Positions 1-12,240 are shown, numbered from the stretch's first letter. The stretch is DNA of 64,000 nucleotides from Halichoerus grypus (GCF_964656455.1 NC_135718.1:21340449-21404448); one strand, 5' to 3'. Numbers and translations: made by a program. The notes: generated by a model from the letters alone, not told the origin.

Positions 1-730
1 TCTGTCCAGTAGTATTAGATCAGACAAATATCCAGAATCCCAGAGAACTTTCAAATCAACCCAAATAAATGCAAGAGTCTAAGACAAAGAGAATAAGAAA
101 ATAAAATTTGTCATAGATGGTTAATTTTAATAGATAAGAAAATGTCAAAAAAGAGCTTGCAGCAGAATCTAGGAACATTAAACACCTACTTCATTCATGG
201 GGATCCTAGAATAATCTTCTGGTTTTATCTAATAAATGCAAGTAGTTACTGCTGTCCCTTTCCCTTCTTTTCCCAATTTAAATAGGTGTGTTGCATCCAT
301 TATAGCCTGATTACCCCCAGGTTAGGGAGTGAGGAAATCACTCAGTGTGATTTTCTAAATGTTCTACTCCTGCTAAGGGACAAAGTGGTTGGGAATGATG
401 CTGGATAATGAACCTTACATGCTCAGTGTCAGCTCTGCAGCACAAAGAACACCACTGCTACCAGGCTTGAGCCAATATGCTGTCAGCTGTGTCAATCTGC
501 CCTCCCTATCATCTAGAAGGTCCACATCCAGGTCGATTTGAGCCAATATTTTCTTGCATATTTTAAGTATTTTTTAACTTAAGTAAGTCATAGAGTCTTT
601 TCTATATAGACATTAGTAATGGTTGGCAAGAGACTGGGTAAACACACTTCTTTGATCTAAAAGTTGCAGGGGTAGGCTTTATAAAGTATGTAACCTTATT
701 ATAATAATTTTGCACATAAAAATGTTGAGA
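1..730. other. Unique intergenic sequence, nothing recognised
   Basis: I see no repeat family, RNA gene or credible exon in this stretch. The only open frame of note (602-808, minus) is short and has no recognisable motif. Confidence 0.5.
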
Positions 731-734
731 TATA

Positions 735-830
735 ACAAGATTAAATGACTTTCTCAACATCACAGAGCTTACATTTGGTTGAACCAGAGTTTGAACCCAG
801 GTCTTCAAAATACCAGAGAGCTGTTGATTC
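735..830 (-). repeat. MIR SINE fragment
   Basis: The plus strand reads 'aaatgactttctcaacatca', then 'gtttgaacccaggtc', which is the reverse complement of the MIR core ('gacctgggtt...gtgaccttgggcaag'). It is old and diverged, with no target duplication left. Confidence 0.65.
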
Positions 831-835
831 CTACA

Positions 836-1650
836 TCACACCACAAGAATCCCTGGATCTTCAAAATGCTCCCCACTGATATAGAAACAACTGAGCTAAC
901 TTCACCAAATCCAGAGTTGCTGATCAAAGTTATTTTTCAAAAACTACATTTTTAAGCCACCGTGCTGTGATTCAGAGTAGGGAGAAATACTGGGGCAACA
1001 TGGTATTGTGCATGAAAATTACCCAAAGTCCACGAATATGAAAACACTTTGGAACCACTGATCTAAAAAGATAATAAAAAGAATGATGTTTGTTAATGAA
1101 GCATGTGCTAAACACAAAAAGTACTGTGAGTGGGGAGGAAAGACTAGAGTTTCTGGGCTTCAGAGAAAGTGGAATGCACCACTCTCAGGGGTAATGAGAT
1201 GAGTGTCTCCCTTGATGTCAACATGAATGATAGATACAACCACCGTACAGACTGGGCTTCCCTGAGTTCCTATTGTAACTTTATAATTTTCAATCAGGGT
1301 GGCTCAATGAAAATCACAACTAAATCTATAATTATTTCTAGGGGTTGGTATATTTTCACATACAGATATTATTTTATAATCAGAAAGAAATCCTTTGTCA
1401 TACCAAATGCCCTACTTCTTACTTGGGAGAATATAAGAACTGTCATCGCATAATTTTGGTTTGGTGGCCTACTTATGGGAATATTAAACAAATACGGGAA
1501 GATTCTACTAAACTTTCTAAACCATCCAACATCTACAGCTAACTCTCCTCAGGGTTCCATATGCAACTCATGGTAGGAAGTGGAAAAGTCCCCTGCAAAT
1601 AGTAACAATGGTGCTGAGGATAATAACGAAAATAACAAGAACAATTTGCA
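836..1650. other. Unique intergenic sequence, nothing firm
   Basis: The phrase 'cactttggaaccactg' near 1048 resembles the terminus of small hAT DNA transposons, but no matching second terminus is visible, so I do not call an element. Confidence 0.4.
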
Positions 1651-1654
1651 TGGC

Positions 1655-1850
1655 TACCATTTGCAGGGCTCTGTGGGAAGTACTCCCTAGGTATTCACTA
1701 AAGCAGGCAGTGCACATGCATGTTAGGGAATGAATACATTTTTATCATTTTATACAGCAGGAACCTTGTATGGAGAAGTTAAATGATTTACGTAAAGTAA
1801 CATCTACAAAAGGCTAAGCAGAGACTCTCTCCCTAATCCCCATGCCTTTA
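1655..1850 (-). repeat. MIR SINE, antisense
   Basis: Order along the plus strand is the reverse MIR layout: 'attcactaaagcaggcagtg', then 'atcattttatacagcaggaa', then 'gttaaatgatttacgtaaag', then 'aagcagagactct'. Strongly diverged. Confidence 0.55.
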
Positions 1851-2004
1851 AAAGGAAAAACTGTGAATGTTATAAATATATCATAGTAACCAGGAACAAA
1901 AGCCAGGGGAATGAAAGCAAGCCCTCATTTCTCCTTCCAGGGTGGAGGGTCTCTTACTGTGAAGAGTACTTGTAGACACTGCTGAGTTGTGATCTTTGAA
2001 CTGG

Positions 2005-2215
2005 GAGTTAGTATGGGGACTCTGAGTAGGACTTTAGCTCAAATTGCGTGCCGCTTACCGGCTTTATGACTTCAGCAATTTACTCTCTGTGCCTTATTTA
2101 CCTCACTGATAAAATGGAAATGGTAATAATTGCCTGTTTCTTAGGACCAAATGTAATGTTAGAAGTATATAATTTAAAACAATAGATCATGCGCATAACA
2201 AAAATTCAGTAACTT
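2005..2215 (+). repeat. MIR SINE, sense
   Basis: The MIR core is readable in order: 'gcgtgccgcttaccggcttt', 'gacttcagcaatttactctc', 'tgtgccttatttacctcact' and 'gataaaatggaaatggtaat'. This is the usual tRNA-related to core-SINE progression. Confidence 0.7.
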
Positions 2216-3260
2216 ACTGATGATATTTTAAATGCTGCAGCCTCTAGCATAACCTACATTTCCTTCCCCGTCTGAACTCAAATAAAATGATATTTAACCT
2301 TAAACCTTGAGGAATGACAATCCTTGGCAAAGAGCAACTCATCCTTCATGATGTGAACTTGAAAAATCCTAGTACCTCAAATCAGTTAAGCCAGATGGCC
2401 CACACTTACACTGAGTTCCTGCTATTTACAAAACACTGCCCTTGGCATGGGAGCTGCAGAAGTAAAATACAAACAGACCCCCTACGCTAGTGGACATTTC
2501 AATATCCTTCATGATGTGGTGTATTTCACACCAGGAGGTGAGACACAAGACCTGTTTGTGTGGTTTAGGTTTCAGAGGAAGGCAAAATAATCACACATGA
2601 AACAACTGGAGAATGGACTGGTGATTTTAAGTACAAAGTATTGATTTTAAGTGCAACATTCAGACAAGATCCCAGAGTCCAAAAGCAAGAGAGTCCAAGA
2701 GACTCCCAGAAACCTCTGGGAGAAATCCCTGGAAGAGGAAAATCCGAAGATATTAAATATATGCTTCATTATTTATAAATAAATAGCTTATGATTTATAC
2801 ATTTATAATTTATTATTATATACAGAATAAATATAATTATATTCTGCCTAAAACAATTTCGAATATTTTTTTAATTTATTATGAGCTTCTCCAGATTCTC
2901 AAAAATATATAATGAGTATAATGAATAATATAGTCTGCCTCTCAGCTGTGTATTAGCAAGTCTCGAAAGAAAGAAAGAAAGAAAGAAAGAAAAAGAAAAA
3001 AGAAATTCTCTATGACCGTTTTGCTGCTTCACGCAATCCTTACGTCCTTACAGATATATAGGCCTGAACCACCTATTTTATGTGCTGGAAATTAACACTT
3101 GTAATAAAGTTATAAGCAGATTGGTGATTTACTTGTATGATATGAATAAACCGGTATGTTCTGCTGTTGTAATACAGCTCCATGTAAAGGCAAAAATACA
3201 GTTTGTTTTATGAACGCTGTTACAGCTCTTAAGTTCAGAACCCAGTCATGTTTACATACG
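2216..3260. other. Unique, partly AT-rich intergenic sequence
   Basis: Positions 2750-2930 are very AT-rich. A 30-bp stretch at 2522-2551 has an inverted near-copy at 5729-5758 (see findings). No gene or named repeat is recognised apart from the GAAA microsatellite listed separately. Confidence 0.5.
2964..3003 (+). repeat. (GAAA)n microsatellite
   Basis: About seven GAAA units run into A-rich 'aaaaagaaaaaagaaa'. No SINE head lies directly upstream, so this may be a bare microsatellite rather than a retroposon tail. Confidence 0.85.
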
Positions 3261-3264
3261 TTTG

Positions 3265-3455
3265 GCTAGAGAATGTGCTAAACACCCTCTCATTATCTTA
3301 CTTAATTCTCATATGGAAATTAATTTTCCCCAATTTTCAGATGAGAAAACTCTACCTCATCTTAGAGGCTATGCAGGGTCACCTGAGTATGTAGAAGAGA
3401 TGGATTTACATTTGGTCCCTCATTTACAAACCCACTGCTGTGTCTTTGGCCCAGT
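3265..3455 (-). repeat. MIR SINE, antisense
   Basis: Reads 'cattatcttacttaattctc', 'ccaattttcagatgagaaaa', 'agagatggatttacatttgg' along the plus strand, which is the reverse MIR body. A sense MIR follows at 3508, giving two oppositely oriented MIRs about 50 bp apart. Confidence 0.6.
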
Positions 3456-3507
3456 CCTGACATTTTGCAGTGATGTGATAAAGTTCAGTCTCTTCAGTTT
3501 TCCTAAA

Positions 3508-3935
3508 TGGGTTTCAAATGCTGGTTTTAACCTATGCTATGCATGTGACTTCAGGCAAGTTACCTGAACTCTTTAGGGCTCTATTTTCTTTCTTTCTTTT
3601 TTTTTTTTTAAAGATTTTATTTATTTATTTGAGAGAGAGAGAATGAGAGACAGAGAGCACAAGAGGGAAGAGGGTCAGAAGGAGAAACAGACCCCCCGCC
3701 GAGCAGGGAGCCGGATGTGGGACTCGATCCCAGGACTCCAGGATCATGACCCGAGCCGAAGGCAGTCGCTTAACCAACTGAGCCACCCAGGTGCCCGGGC
3801 TCTATTTTCTAATCTTCAAATAAAGATAATATTGATAACTCTAAGAGTGTTCCAAATATTTAATGAAGTCATTTACTAAAAGTGCTTAGCATAATTCTCA
3901 GACACCTAGTAAAGGCTAAATAATGATAGTTGTTA
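3508..3935 (+). repeat. MIR SINE split by a Can-SINE
   Basis: The left part (3508-3589) contains 'gtgacttcaggcaagttacc'; the right part (3811-3935) continues with 'aatcttcaaataaagataat' and 'agtgcttagcataattctc'. The 5' and 3' halves join in MIR order once the Can-SINE and one target duplication are removed. Confidence 0.75.
3590..3796 (-). mobile_element. Can-SINE, antisense, young
   Basis: Poly(T) and 'gattttatttatttatttga' begin the element, and 'cttaaccaactgagccaccc' plus 'aggtgccc' end it, which is the reversed tRNA-Lys-derived head. It is flanked by a perfect 14-bp target duplication, GGGCTCTATTTTCT, at 3576-3589 and 3797-3810. The target is a MIR. Confidence 0.95.
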
Positions 3936-3939
3936 TTGT

Positions 3940-6040
3940 TATTTCTTTTGTGAAGGTGATCTGAAAGCCCCAAAGCAAAATGCATTGTGTGAACACTTGG
4001 AATTTTCTATGTCATTGAGTGTGTCCTGGAGGCAAATGGAGTGTTTAGGGGTATGGCCAGAGAGCCAGAGCAAGCTGCATGCACTGGGTTGACCTGTTGC
4101 CTTTTCTTTTAGGGTTAGACAACAAAAAATCCTGAAGGTGTGGCTCAACTCCGGACTCCACCATTACTACACGAAACCCTTCTCCTTTCTTTATGGACAA
4201 ATCCATTCAGCCTTGAAATGACTTCCAAAATGCTGGAGAAAGCTTTGGCTTCCTCAGAAAATTATACTGAAGAGTGAGGGTGGGGAATTAGAAAATACCT
4301 TCCCTGGTGAAGTACTAAGTTAGCTGGGGGGGCTTCCTTCACCGCCACCTCAGCATCGCCTATCCACCTACCCCCCATTCAGCTCCCTCCCCCTAGGAAA
4401 AGAAATGCTGAATCTGAATTAGGAACACTTTCAAAGGTTAAAGAGAGTTACATTTGAGTTCTTACTCATTTTCCAAAAGGAATGCCATAATGCCTCATAT
4501 CAGAACAAATTCTCAGTTGATTCAGGGAAACAGGCAGACAATACACTCATCTTCCCATCCAGTGAAGAACATGGGAACTGCAATTGAAAAGACTTTAAAA
4601 AGCATTTAGAGAGACAGTTTGGGGTCAAAATCTGTCATTTCCATACTTGCCTCAGCAATTGTGCTACTCTCACATTTCCCCTCCAATAATAAGTTTTTTA
4701 CAAAGATTTTTCAGAAGGAAAATTCTCCAGATACAGGTAGCAAGATTCATATTTAGTCTTCCCTATAAGGGAGAGTTGCTGTGGTTTACACATGTAAAGC
4801 CCTTTGTGGATTCCAGGTGTTCAGAAAATAGCAAGTTTGAATTAATTCACTGGTATTTTTTGTAGATCCTGAAATATTGGATATTGTCAAATCCAACTTC
4901 CACAAACCCCAGATGAATTTTTTTCAGCCAAGCATAATAATGAAGTGATCAAGGACATTTGAAGGGAAATGGTGTACACATTTTCCTCTCCTGTAGGAAG
5001 TACAGAGAGATTTATGAAAACCTGCCTGGCTTTCTTTACAGACAGATTATGATTTAATCCATTGTATATTCTGCTTTTGCAAGAGAATTCTTTGAACTTT
5101 TCATTGAGATTGGTGAACGTTATATCTTTGCTGATAGATTTGCCGGGGCCAGAGGCCACTTCTGAGCTTTCAGCTCTGAGCTGCCTCAAAGAAAAGGAAA
5201 TGCAACGTTTGTGCCTCATGAGTGGAGAGTTGATCAAGTGTCCCCACCCCTCAGATACAAGGATAATTTCCAACATGGGCATTAAGGTTCAAGTCCCATC
5301 ACTTCCTCCAGCTCTTTCCTTAACTCACAACCTGACCAAAGCATTCAAATACTCTTTCCATGTTTATTATACTAGTCAAACAAAAACCGGTTTTTTTGTT
5401 TTGTTTTCCTCCTTCTAGAAAGAGCCAAGTTCATTCCCCATTTCATATATTTTTATTTCAAGCTCTTACAACTCTTCCCTGCTTGTCTCCTGTCACCTCT
5501 GCTCGTTTTCCTGATTCACCTAACTGATTTTTTCTTCTTTATCACATTTTGGCTAGTTTGGGCTCTTCCTATTTCCATATAAATTTTATAATCAGCTTGT
5601 CAATTTCTATTATTTTTAAGTTTGCTGAAATTTTTATTGAGATGGCAAAGAATCTATAGTTAAATGCGGGTAGAATATCTTAAAAGACAATATTGACACT
5701 TCCTGTGAAGACTGAGCCACAGAAATGGGTCTTGTTTCTCACCTCCTGGTGTGAAATATATCACATATTGTGGCTCTGGGGCATTAATTTAATAAAAAAA
5801 AGATCTGTAAAGCACTTTTCATAGGGCCTAGACTGAGGCATAATTTATTTCCTTTGGTTCCTATCTAACTTTCTGGTGTCTTCTAATAAAGTACTTCCCC
5901 ACGAGGCCACCAAGCTTAAGGCTCAATAAGGTTCTCACCATTGTCACAACACTTAGTGAATTTTTTAATATTCTGTATTTTCTACATACCGTTTCTCTTC
6001 GCAACAAATGTTCAGTTATTTTTATTCACCTGTTACGCTC
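3940..6040. other. Unique intergenic sequence
   Basis: About 2.1 kb without a named repeat. Two overlapping antiparallel open frames lie at 4887-5282 (minus, 131 codons) and 5062-5418 (plus, 118 codons); neither has a recognisable domain, splice context or biased composition, so they look like chance frames. The inverted partner of 2522-2551 lies at 5729-5758. Confidence 0.45.
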
Positions 6041-6044
6041 CTAC

Positions 6045-6300
6045 TAATCCTTCAAATCCCAGAAAATTGCAAAGTCCTTGGTAAACCCTTTCCTAATTCT
6101 CTTGGAATAGGTGGGATAATTGTTCCCCTTATCTATAATCCACATATCATTCTTTATGCCCATTAATTACTCTTAATGTTTAATATTAAAATATGTCTAT
6201 TTGCATGATTCTGTCAGACTGCAAACATAACGGCAAAAGAAACAAGGTTGGTTTGTTTCATCTTTGTATCCCCAGCAAGTTGAACTTATTAATTAACTGT
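6045..6300 (+). repeat. L2 LINE 3' region, sense
   Basis: Resembles the L2 3' end in order: 'aatccttcaaatcccagaaa', 'gtaaaccctttcctaattct', 'ctgtcagactgcaaacataa' and 'catctttgtatccccagcaa'. Old and truncated. Confidence 0.55.
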
Positions 6301-6319
6301 GGAGCTTAATGTACATACA

Positions 6320-6400
6320 TATTTTGCAATTCAGTCACACACATTATTGGGCATCTATATGAGCCAATCCTTATTCTTGATGCAGGAATGAAAATGTAAG
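6320..6400 (-). repeat. Possible L2 3' end, antisense
   Basis: 'cattattgggcatctatatg' and 'attcttgatgcaggaatg' resemble the reverse L2 terminus ('attgagcacctactatgtgc'). Weak match. Confidence 0.3.
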
Positions 6401-6404
6401 TATA

Positions 6405-7936
6405 AAACATGTTACAGAAGACAGCAAATGTTTAGACTCAGAATTTCTGAGTTATTGCAGGTTGTGTAATATCGGACACCAGTTTCGTCATCTTTCATAT
6501 AGAATCAAGACATTCTAGCACATACGATTTTTTTTTTAAACAGAAAATGAATTTGTGGCAATGAAAGCCTGAAATCTTTATAGCTGTTTTTAAAACATGG
6601 CCCTTCGACTTTATGAAATTCCTAAGGTTTACATTGAATTTAATTGGGATTTATATTCAGAAAAATACAGTAATTTCCATAACATGATAAAAACATAAGA
6701 CACTACAAGATGTGTCGGAACAATGGAGCCATTAGTTTCTTTTCTGACAAATAAGACAGGAATAACAATTGTAAGTTGAAGCATTAGGGAGTCTACATAG
6801 AGGAGACATAACCAGAAGAAAAGGTAAGATTCAAACGTAGGGAATGAAAACTAATTATGTATTTGTGGGGCTCCAGGTACCACAGCACAATGTGAATTTG
6901 CAATGCATCCAGTATAGTTTCAAAGAATATCTGCTGGTTCAGTTTATATTCAATGATGGGAAACAAAAGACAGCCACAGGTGCAAAATAACAGCAGTTCC
7001 CTCTTCATAACATCATGGTTGACAAATGTCACTATGCACCCTGAAATGTGGCTAGAGAATGGTGTGGGTAAGAATATGGAAATCACAAGAGGTGGCAGCT
7101 GCAGAAATGGAGCCTGAGAAGGATTCTTGAGTAGCCGCAGGCTCCTAGCCTTTCCTCCACCCAACCTTTCACTTCAAGGCAGTTTCTGTCTCTTGATTAT
7201 GTTTCCCAGGGTGCAATTGAGTGATTCTGTTCTCCCCTTTTCTCTCAGGAATGCCCCTACTCATTCTGTTTAGTGATGGATTGAACGAATAATATAGCCA
7301 GACATTTGCATGCACATTGCAAGCCAACATCACCTTTGCAGAGCTGTCAGTGTTAAGGTCAGGTTTTTTCACCACCAAACCTGATAAAAACAGAGATCAG
7401 AGGCAGGCATCACAAGCAAGAGCGGAGTAAGGTTTCTGTAGTTGGTTTTGATGAAAATGAAGCCTTCTCCTAACTGTCCTTCCCCAGCCACTGATTCATA
7501 AACAACATCCTTCTGGACCTCTCCAATTTACTGTCCTCCAATTACAGACTTAAAACTTGTCTTTTCATCTATTTTTCATTGACATGACATCCCAATCCTT
7601 TGTGTAGGTAACACATAATCTGTACACTTAACAGACAAGTTCAGAAATCATCAAATATTATTTTACTCACAGTAATGTTCTTCACTGCATAGGTACTGCA
7701 CTTGGCAACCACCACCCAGAGACTCAAATGCAATAGATAAATATATACTTTAAAGAAAGAGCAATGTCCAGAAGAAAAATAGTCAAATTAAACTCTATTT
7801 GGAAATAATTGAAGTCACTAATCACAATTTTATGTATTTATCTTCTTGACTCAATCCAATGAAATTGGAACTTAACAAATTTTGTTTCTCAAAAGCTAAG
7901 GACATTGGATATATATATTTGGAAATAGCTCATTTT
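6405..7936. other. Unique intergenic sequence
   Basis: No repeat family or exon recognised in about 1.5 kb. The open frames at 6793-7164 and 7169-7378 (both minus) have no recognisable motif and are interrupted outside their limits. The last 16 bases (7921-7936) are one copy of the target duplication of the following L1. Confidence 0.45.
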
Positions 7937-10900
7937 CAATTTTTTAATTATTTTTTTTTGATGTAGTGTTCCATGATTCATTGTTTGTGTGTAACACCCA
8001 GTGCTCCATGCAGTACATGCCCTCTTTAATACCCATCACCAGGCTAACCCATCCCCCCACACCCCTCCCCTCTAGAACCCTCAGTTTGTTTCTCAGAGTC
8101 CATAGTCTCTCATGGTTTGTCTCCCCCTCCAATTTCCCCCACTTCATTTTTCCCTTCCTGCTATCTTCTTTTTTTTAACATATAATATATGATTTGTTTC
8201 AGAGGTACAGGTCTGTGATTCAACGGTCTTACACAATTCACAGCACTCACCATAGCACACACCCTTCCCAATGTCTATCACCCAGCCACCCCATCCCTCC
8301 CACCCCGATCACTCCAGCAACCCTCAGTTTGTTTCCTGAGATTAAGAATTCCTCATATCAGTGAGATCATATGATACATGTCTGTCTCTGATTGACTTGT
8401 TTCGCTCAGCATAATACCCTCCAGTTCTATCCATGTCATTGCAAATGGCAAGATTTCAGTTTTTTTGATGGCTTCATAATATTTCATTGTATATAAATAC
8501 CACATCTTCTTTATCCATTCATCTGTCGATGGACATCTTGACTCTTTCCATAGTTTGGCTATTGCGGACATTGCTGCTATAAACATCGGGGTGCACATAC
8601 CCCTTCAGATCCCTACATTTGTATCTTTGGGGTAAATACCCAGTAGTGCAATTGCTGGGTCGTACGGTAGCTCTATTTTCAACTTTTTGAGAAACCTCCA
8701 TACTGTTTTCCAGAGTGGCTGCACCAGCTTGCATTCCCACCAACAGTGGAAGAGTGTCGCCCATTCTCCGCATCCCCACCAACATCTGTCGTTTCCTCAC
8801 TTGTTAATTTTAGCCATTCTGACTGGTGTGAGGTGGTATCTCATTGAGGTTTTGATTTGGATTTCCCTGATGCCGAGCAATGTTGAGCACTTTTTCATGT
8901 GTCTGTTGGCCATTTGGATGTCTTCTTTGGAAAAATGTCTGATCATGTCTTCTGCCCATTTCTTGATTGGATCATTTGTTCTTTGGGTGTTGAGTTTGAT
9001 AAGTTCTTTATAGATTTTGGATATGAGCCCTTTATCTGATATGTCATTTGCAAATATATTCTCCCATTCTGTCGGTTGTCTTTTGGTTTTATTGACTGTT
9101 TCTTTTGCTGTGCAAAAGCTTTTAATCTTGATGAAGTCCCAATAGTTCATTTTTGCCCTTGCTTCCCTTGCCTTTGGTGATGTTTCTAGGAAGAAGTTGC
9201 TGCGGCTGAGGTCGAGGAGGTTGCTGCCTGTGTTCTCCTTTAGGGTTTTGATGGACTCCTGTCTCACATTTAGGTCTTTCAACCATTTTGAGTCTATTTT
9301 TGTGTGTGGTGTAAGGAAATGGTCCAGTTTCATTCTTCTGCATGTGGCTGTCCAATTTTCCCAACACCATTTGTTGAAGAGACTGTCTTTTTGCCATTGG
9401 ACATTCTTTCCTGCTTTGTCGAAGATTAGTTGACCATAGAGTTGAGGGTCCATTTCTGGGCTCTGTATTCTGTTCCATTGATCTATGTGTCTGTTTTTGT
9501 GCCAGTACCATACTGTCTTGATGAGGACAGCTTTGTAATAGAGCTGGAAGTCTGGAATTGTGATGCCACCAGCTTTGCTTTTCTTTTTCAACATTCCTCT
9601 GGCTATTCGGGGTCTTTTCTGGTTCCATACAAATTTTAGGATTATTTGTTCCATTTCTTTGAAAAAAGTGGATGGTATTTTGATGGGGATTGCATTGACT
9701 GTGTAGATTGCTCTAGGTAGCATTGACATCTTCACAATATTTGTTCTTCCAATCCATGAGCATGGAACGTTTTTCCATTTCTTTGTGTCTTCCTCAATTT
9801 CTTTCATGAGTATTTTATAGTTTTCTGAGTACAGATCCTTTGCCTCTGTGGTTAGATTTATTCCTAGGTATCTTATGGTTTGGGTGCAATTGTAAATGGG
9901 GTCGACTCCTTAATTTCTCTTTCTTCCATCTTGTTGTTGGTGTATAAGAATGCCACTGATTTCTGTGCATTGATTTTATATATCCTGCCACTTGACTGAA
10001 TTCCTGTATGAGCTTTAGCAGTTTTGGGGTGGAGTCTATTGGGTTATCCACATAAAGTATCATATCATCTGCAAAGAGTGAGAGTTTGACTTCTTCTTTG
10101 CCGATTCAGATGCCTTGTATTTGTTTTTGTTGTCTGATTGCTGTAGCTAGGACTTCTAATACTATGTTGAACAGCAGTGGTGATAGTGGACATCCCTGCA
10201 GTGTAATTATTTTAAAATATTTTTAATGTTTTTATTTAAATTCCAGTTAGTTAACATGCAGTGTAATATTAGTTTCAGGTGTACAATACTATGATTCAAC
10301 ACTTCCATACATCACCCAGGGCTCGTAACAAGTGCACTCCTTAATCCCCATGGTCTATTTAACCCATACCCCTGCCCATCTCCCCTCTGGTAACCATCAT
10401 TTTGTTCTCTATAGATAAGAGTCTGTTTCTTGGTTTGCCTCTCTTTCTTTTTTTCCCTATGCTCGTTTGTTTTATTTCATAAATTCCACACATGAGTGAA
10501 ATCATATCATATCTTTCTCTGACTGACTTATTTCACTTAACATAATACCCTCTAGTTCCATCCATGTCATTGCTAATGGCAAGATTTCATTCTTTTTTAT
10601 GGTTAATATTCCACAATATATATATCACTATTTATAATATATAATATATACCACTCTTTTTTATCCATTCATCATTTATGGACACTTGGGCTGCTTCCAT
10701 AGTTTGGCTATTGTAGATAATGCTGCTATAAACTTTGGGGTGCATGTATCCCTTTGAATTAGTATTTTTGTATTCTTTGGTAAATACCTAGTAGTGCAAT
10801 TGCTGGATCATAGGGTAAATTCTATTTTTTTTTCTATTTTTAACTCTTTGAGGAAACTCCATACTGCTTTCCAGAGTGGCTGCACCAGTTTGCATTGCCA

Positions 10901-11424
10901 CCAACAGTGCAGGAGGGTTACCCTTTCTCCACATCCTCCCCAACACCTGTATTGTTGTATTGTTGATTTTAGCCATTCTGACTGGTGTGAGGTGATTTGC
11001 ATTTCCCTGATGATGAGTGATGTTGAGCATCTTTTCATGTGTCTCTTGGCCATCTGTATGTCTTCTTTAGAAAAATGTCTATTCATGTCTTCTGCCCATT
11101 TTTAATTAGATTATTCATTTTGGGGGTGTTGAGTTTTATAAATTCTTTAAATATATTGGATACCTTTATCAGATATGTCATTTGCAAATATCTTCTCCCA
11201 TTCTCTAGGTTGCCTCTCTTGTGCAGAAGTTGTTCATTTTGATGAAGTCCCAATAGTTTATTTTTGCTTTTGTTTCCTTTGCCTCAGGAGACATATCTAG
11301 TAAGAAGTTGTTACAACCAAAATCAAAGAGGTTACTCCCTCTGTACTCCTCTAGGATTTTAATGGTTTCATGTCTCACACTTAGGCCTTTAATCCATTTT
11401 AAATTTATTTTTGCATATGGTGTA
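7937..11424 (-). mobile_element. Antisense L1 split near its tail by a second L1
   Basis: The outer element is represented by its A-rich tail (7937-7954 and 10204-10245) and its 3' UTR and ORF2 C-terminal part (to 11424). Its 3' UTR carries 'ttccagttagttaacatgca' and its ORF2 remnant includes INYWDFIK near 11240. A near-perfect target duplication, 'ggaaatagctcatttt' at 7921-7936 and 'gaaaatagctcaattttt' at 11426-11443, marks the ends. It is 5'-truncated, frameshifted and non-functional. The layout is seen directly; calling it an older carnivore L1 is from family knowledge. Confidence 0.8.
7955..10203 (-). mobile_element. Carnivore L1, 5'-truncated, inserted in another L1
   Basis: Reading the minus strand from 10203, this 2.25-kb element starts inside the ORF2 reverse transcriptase, keeps the FADD catalytic motif (minus strand near 10060-10080), continues through the ORF2 C-terminal domain and ends in the 3' UTR and poly(A) at 7955. 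The longest unbroken stretch is 336 codons (9807 to 8797), containing [19 protein letters not shown] and [19 protein letters not shown], both standard for L1 ORF2. It continues in other frames (10063-9815, 8800-8519, 8598-8353), so stop codons and frameshifts have inactivated it. There is no ORF1 or 5' UTR. A probable target duplication 'taattatttt' lies at 7945-7954 and 10204-10213, in the A-rich tail of the outer L1. Divergence appears low, so this is one of the younger L1s here. Confidence 0.92.
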
Positions 11425-11443
11425 AGAAAATAGCTCAATTTTT

Positions 11444-11785
11444 AAATTAAGACACAGCTGATTGGTCCAGCTTTTTTCTTCACAGAGCTGGCTGGTAAGG
11501 CCCAGTTTTTGCAGGCACCTGATAGTCTTCAAGAATTAATAAGATACTAAGAAAGAATTATTCAGAACCACAGAAAGTCTCACACAGAAGGCTTTGAGGC
11601 TCCTCCAACTTAGCCACAAACTACTTGCTTTTTCCTTTTTTAAACCAACTCACTTTTATGAAAGGAAGATGAATTGTTACTTACCAGACTTTTATGAATA
11701 TGCTATATATTTAAGTCCATGATAAATATAATACTAGAGAGCATTCAGTATTTGTTAAGGTTCTCTACCTTGCCTGTTACAGATA
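11444..11785. other. Unique intergenic sequence
   Basis: No recognisable repeat or exon between the L1 nest and the following L2. Confidence 0.45.
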
Positions 11786-11789
11786 TGAT

Positions 11790-12240
11790 TTCACTTCCTG
11801 CTCCAGCAATCCCCACTCCTATCTGCAGCATCATTTCCACACCCCTCAATTTTTACACTTCACACATACTGGCTTTCTTTTATTACTAGCTACCATGCTT
11901 TTTGTTACCACATGGCCTTTGCACACACTATTTCATAAAATTAGAATCCCCTTTCTCTCCTTCCCCTCTCCATTCTTCATTACCTAATATATTTTATATT
12001 CTTCACATCTTAGTTGAAACATCATTGGCTCAGAAACTTATATTTGCCTATTTCAGATGTACATACAAATTCTATAATAAATGGGTCACTTTTATTACAT
12101 TTTTAATTATTTTCAATATTTATCTCCCCTGATATAAACACTAGAAGCTCAACATCTATATCTGTCTTGATCAGAACTCACCTCCTGAGCCTAAAATATT
12201 CTTTAGAAGTCTGTTTTACTAGTTTTAGTTCTGTGTTTCT
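11790..12240 (+). repeat. L2 LINE 3' region, sense
   Basis: Typical L2 ORF2-end and 3' UTR order: 'ccacatggcctttgcacaca', 'cttcacatcttagttgaaac', 'tttatctcccctgatataaa' and 'actagaagctcaacatctat'. Several hundred bases, diverged about as expected for L2. Confidence 0.7.

Noticed and set aside
1030..1060. hAT transposon terminus ('cactttggaaccactg')
   Set aside because: No partner terminus or 8-bp duplication could be found.
4887..5282. 131-codon minus-strand open frame, overlapped by a 118-codon plus-strand frame
   Set aside because: No domain, no supporting neighbour and antiparallel overlap; typical of chance frames in a mammalian desert. A conservation test would be needed to revive it.
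8797..9807. 336-codon minus-strand open frame as a host gene
   Set aside because: It is the C-terminal part of L1 ORF2 and is reported under the L1 element.
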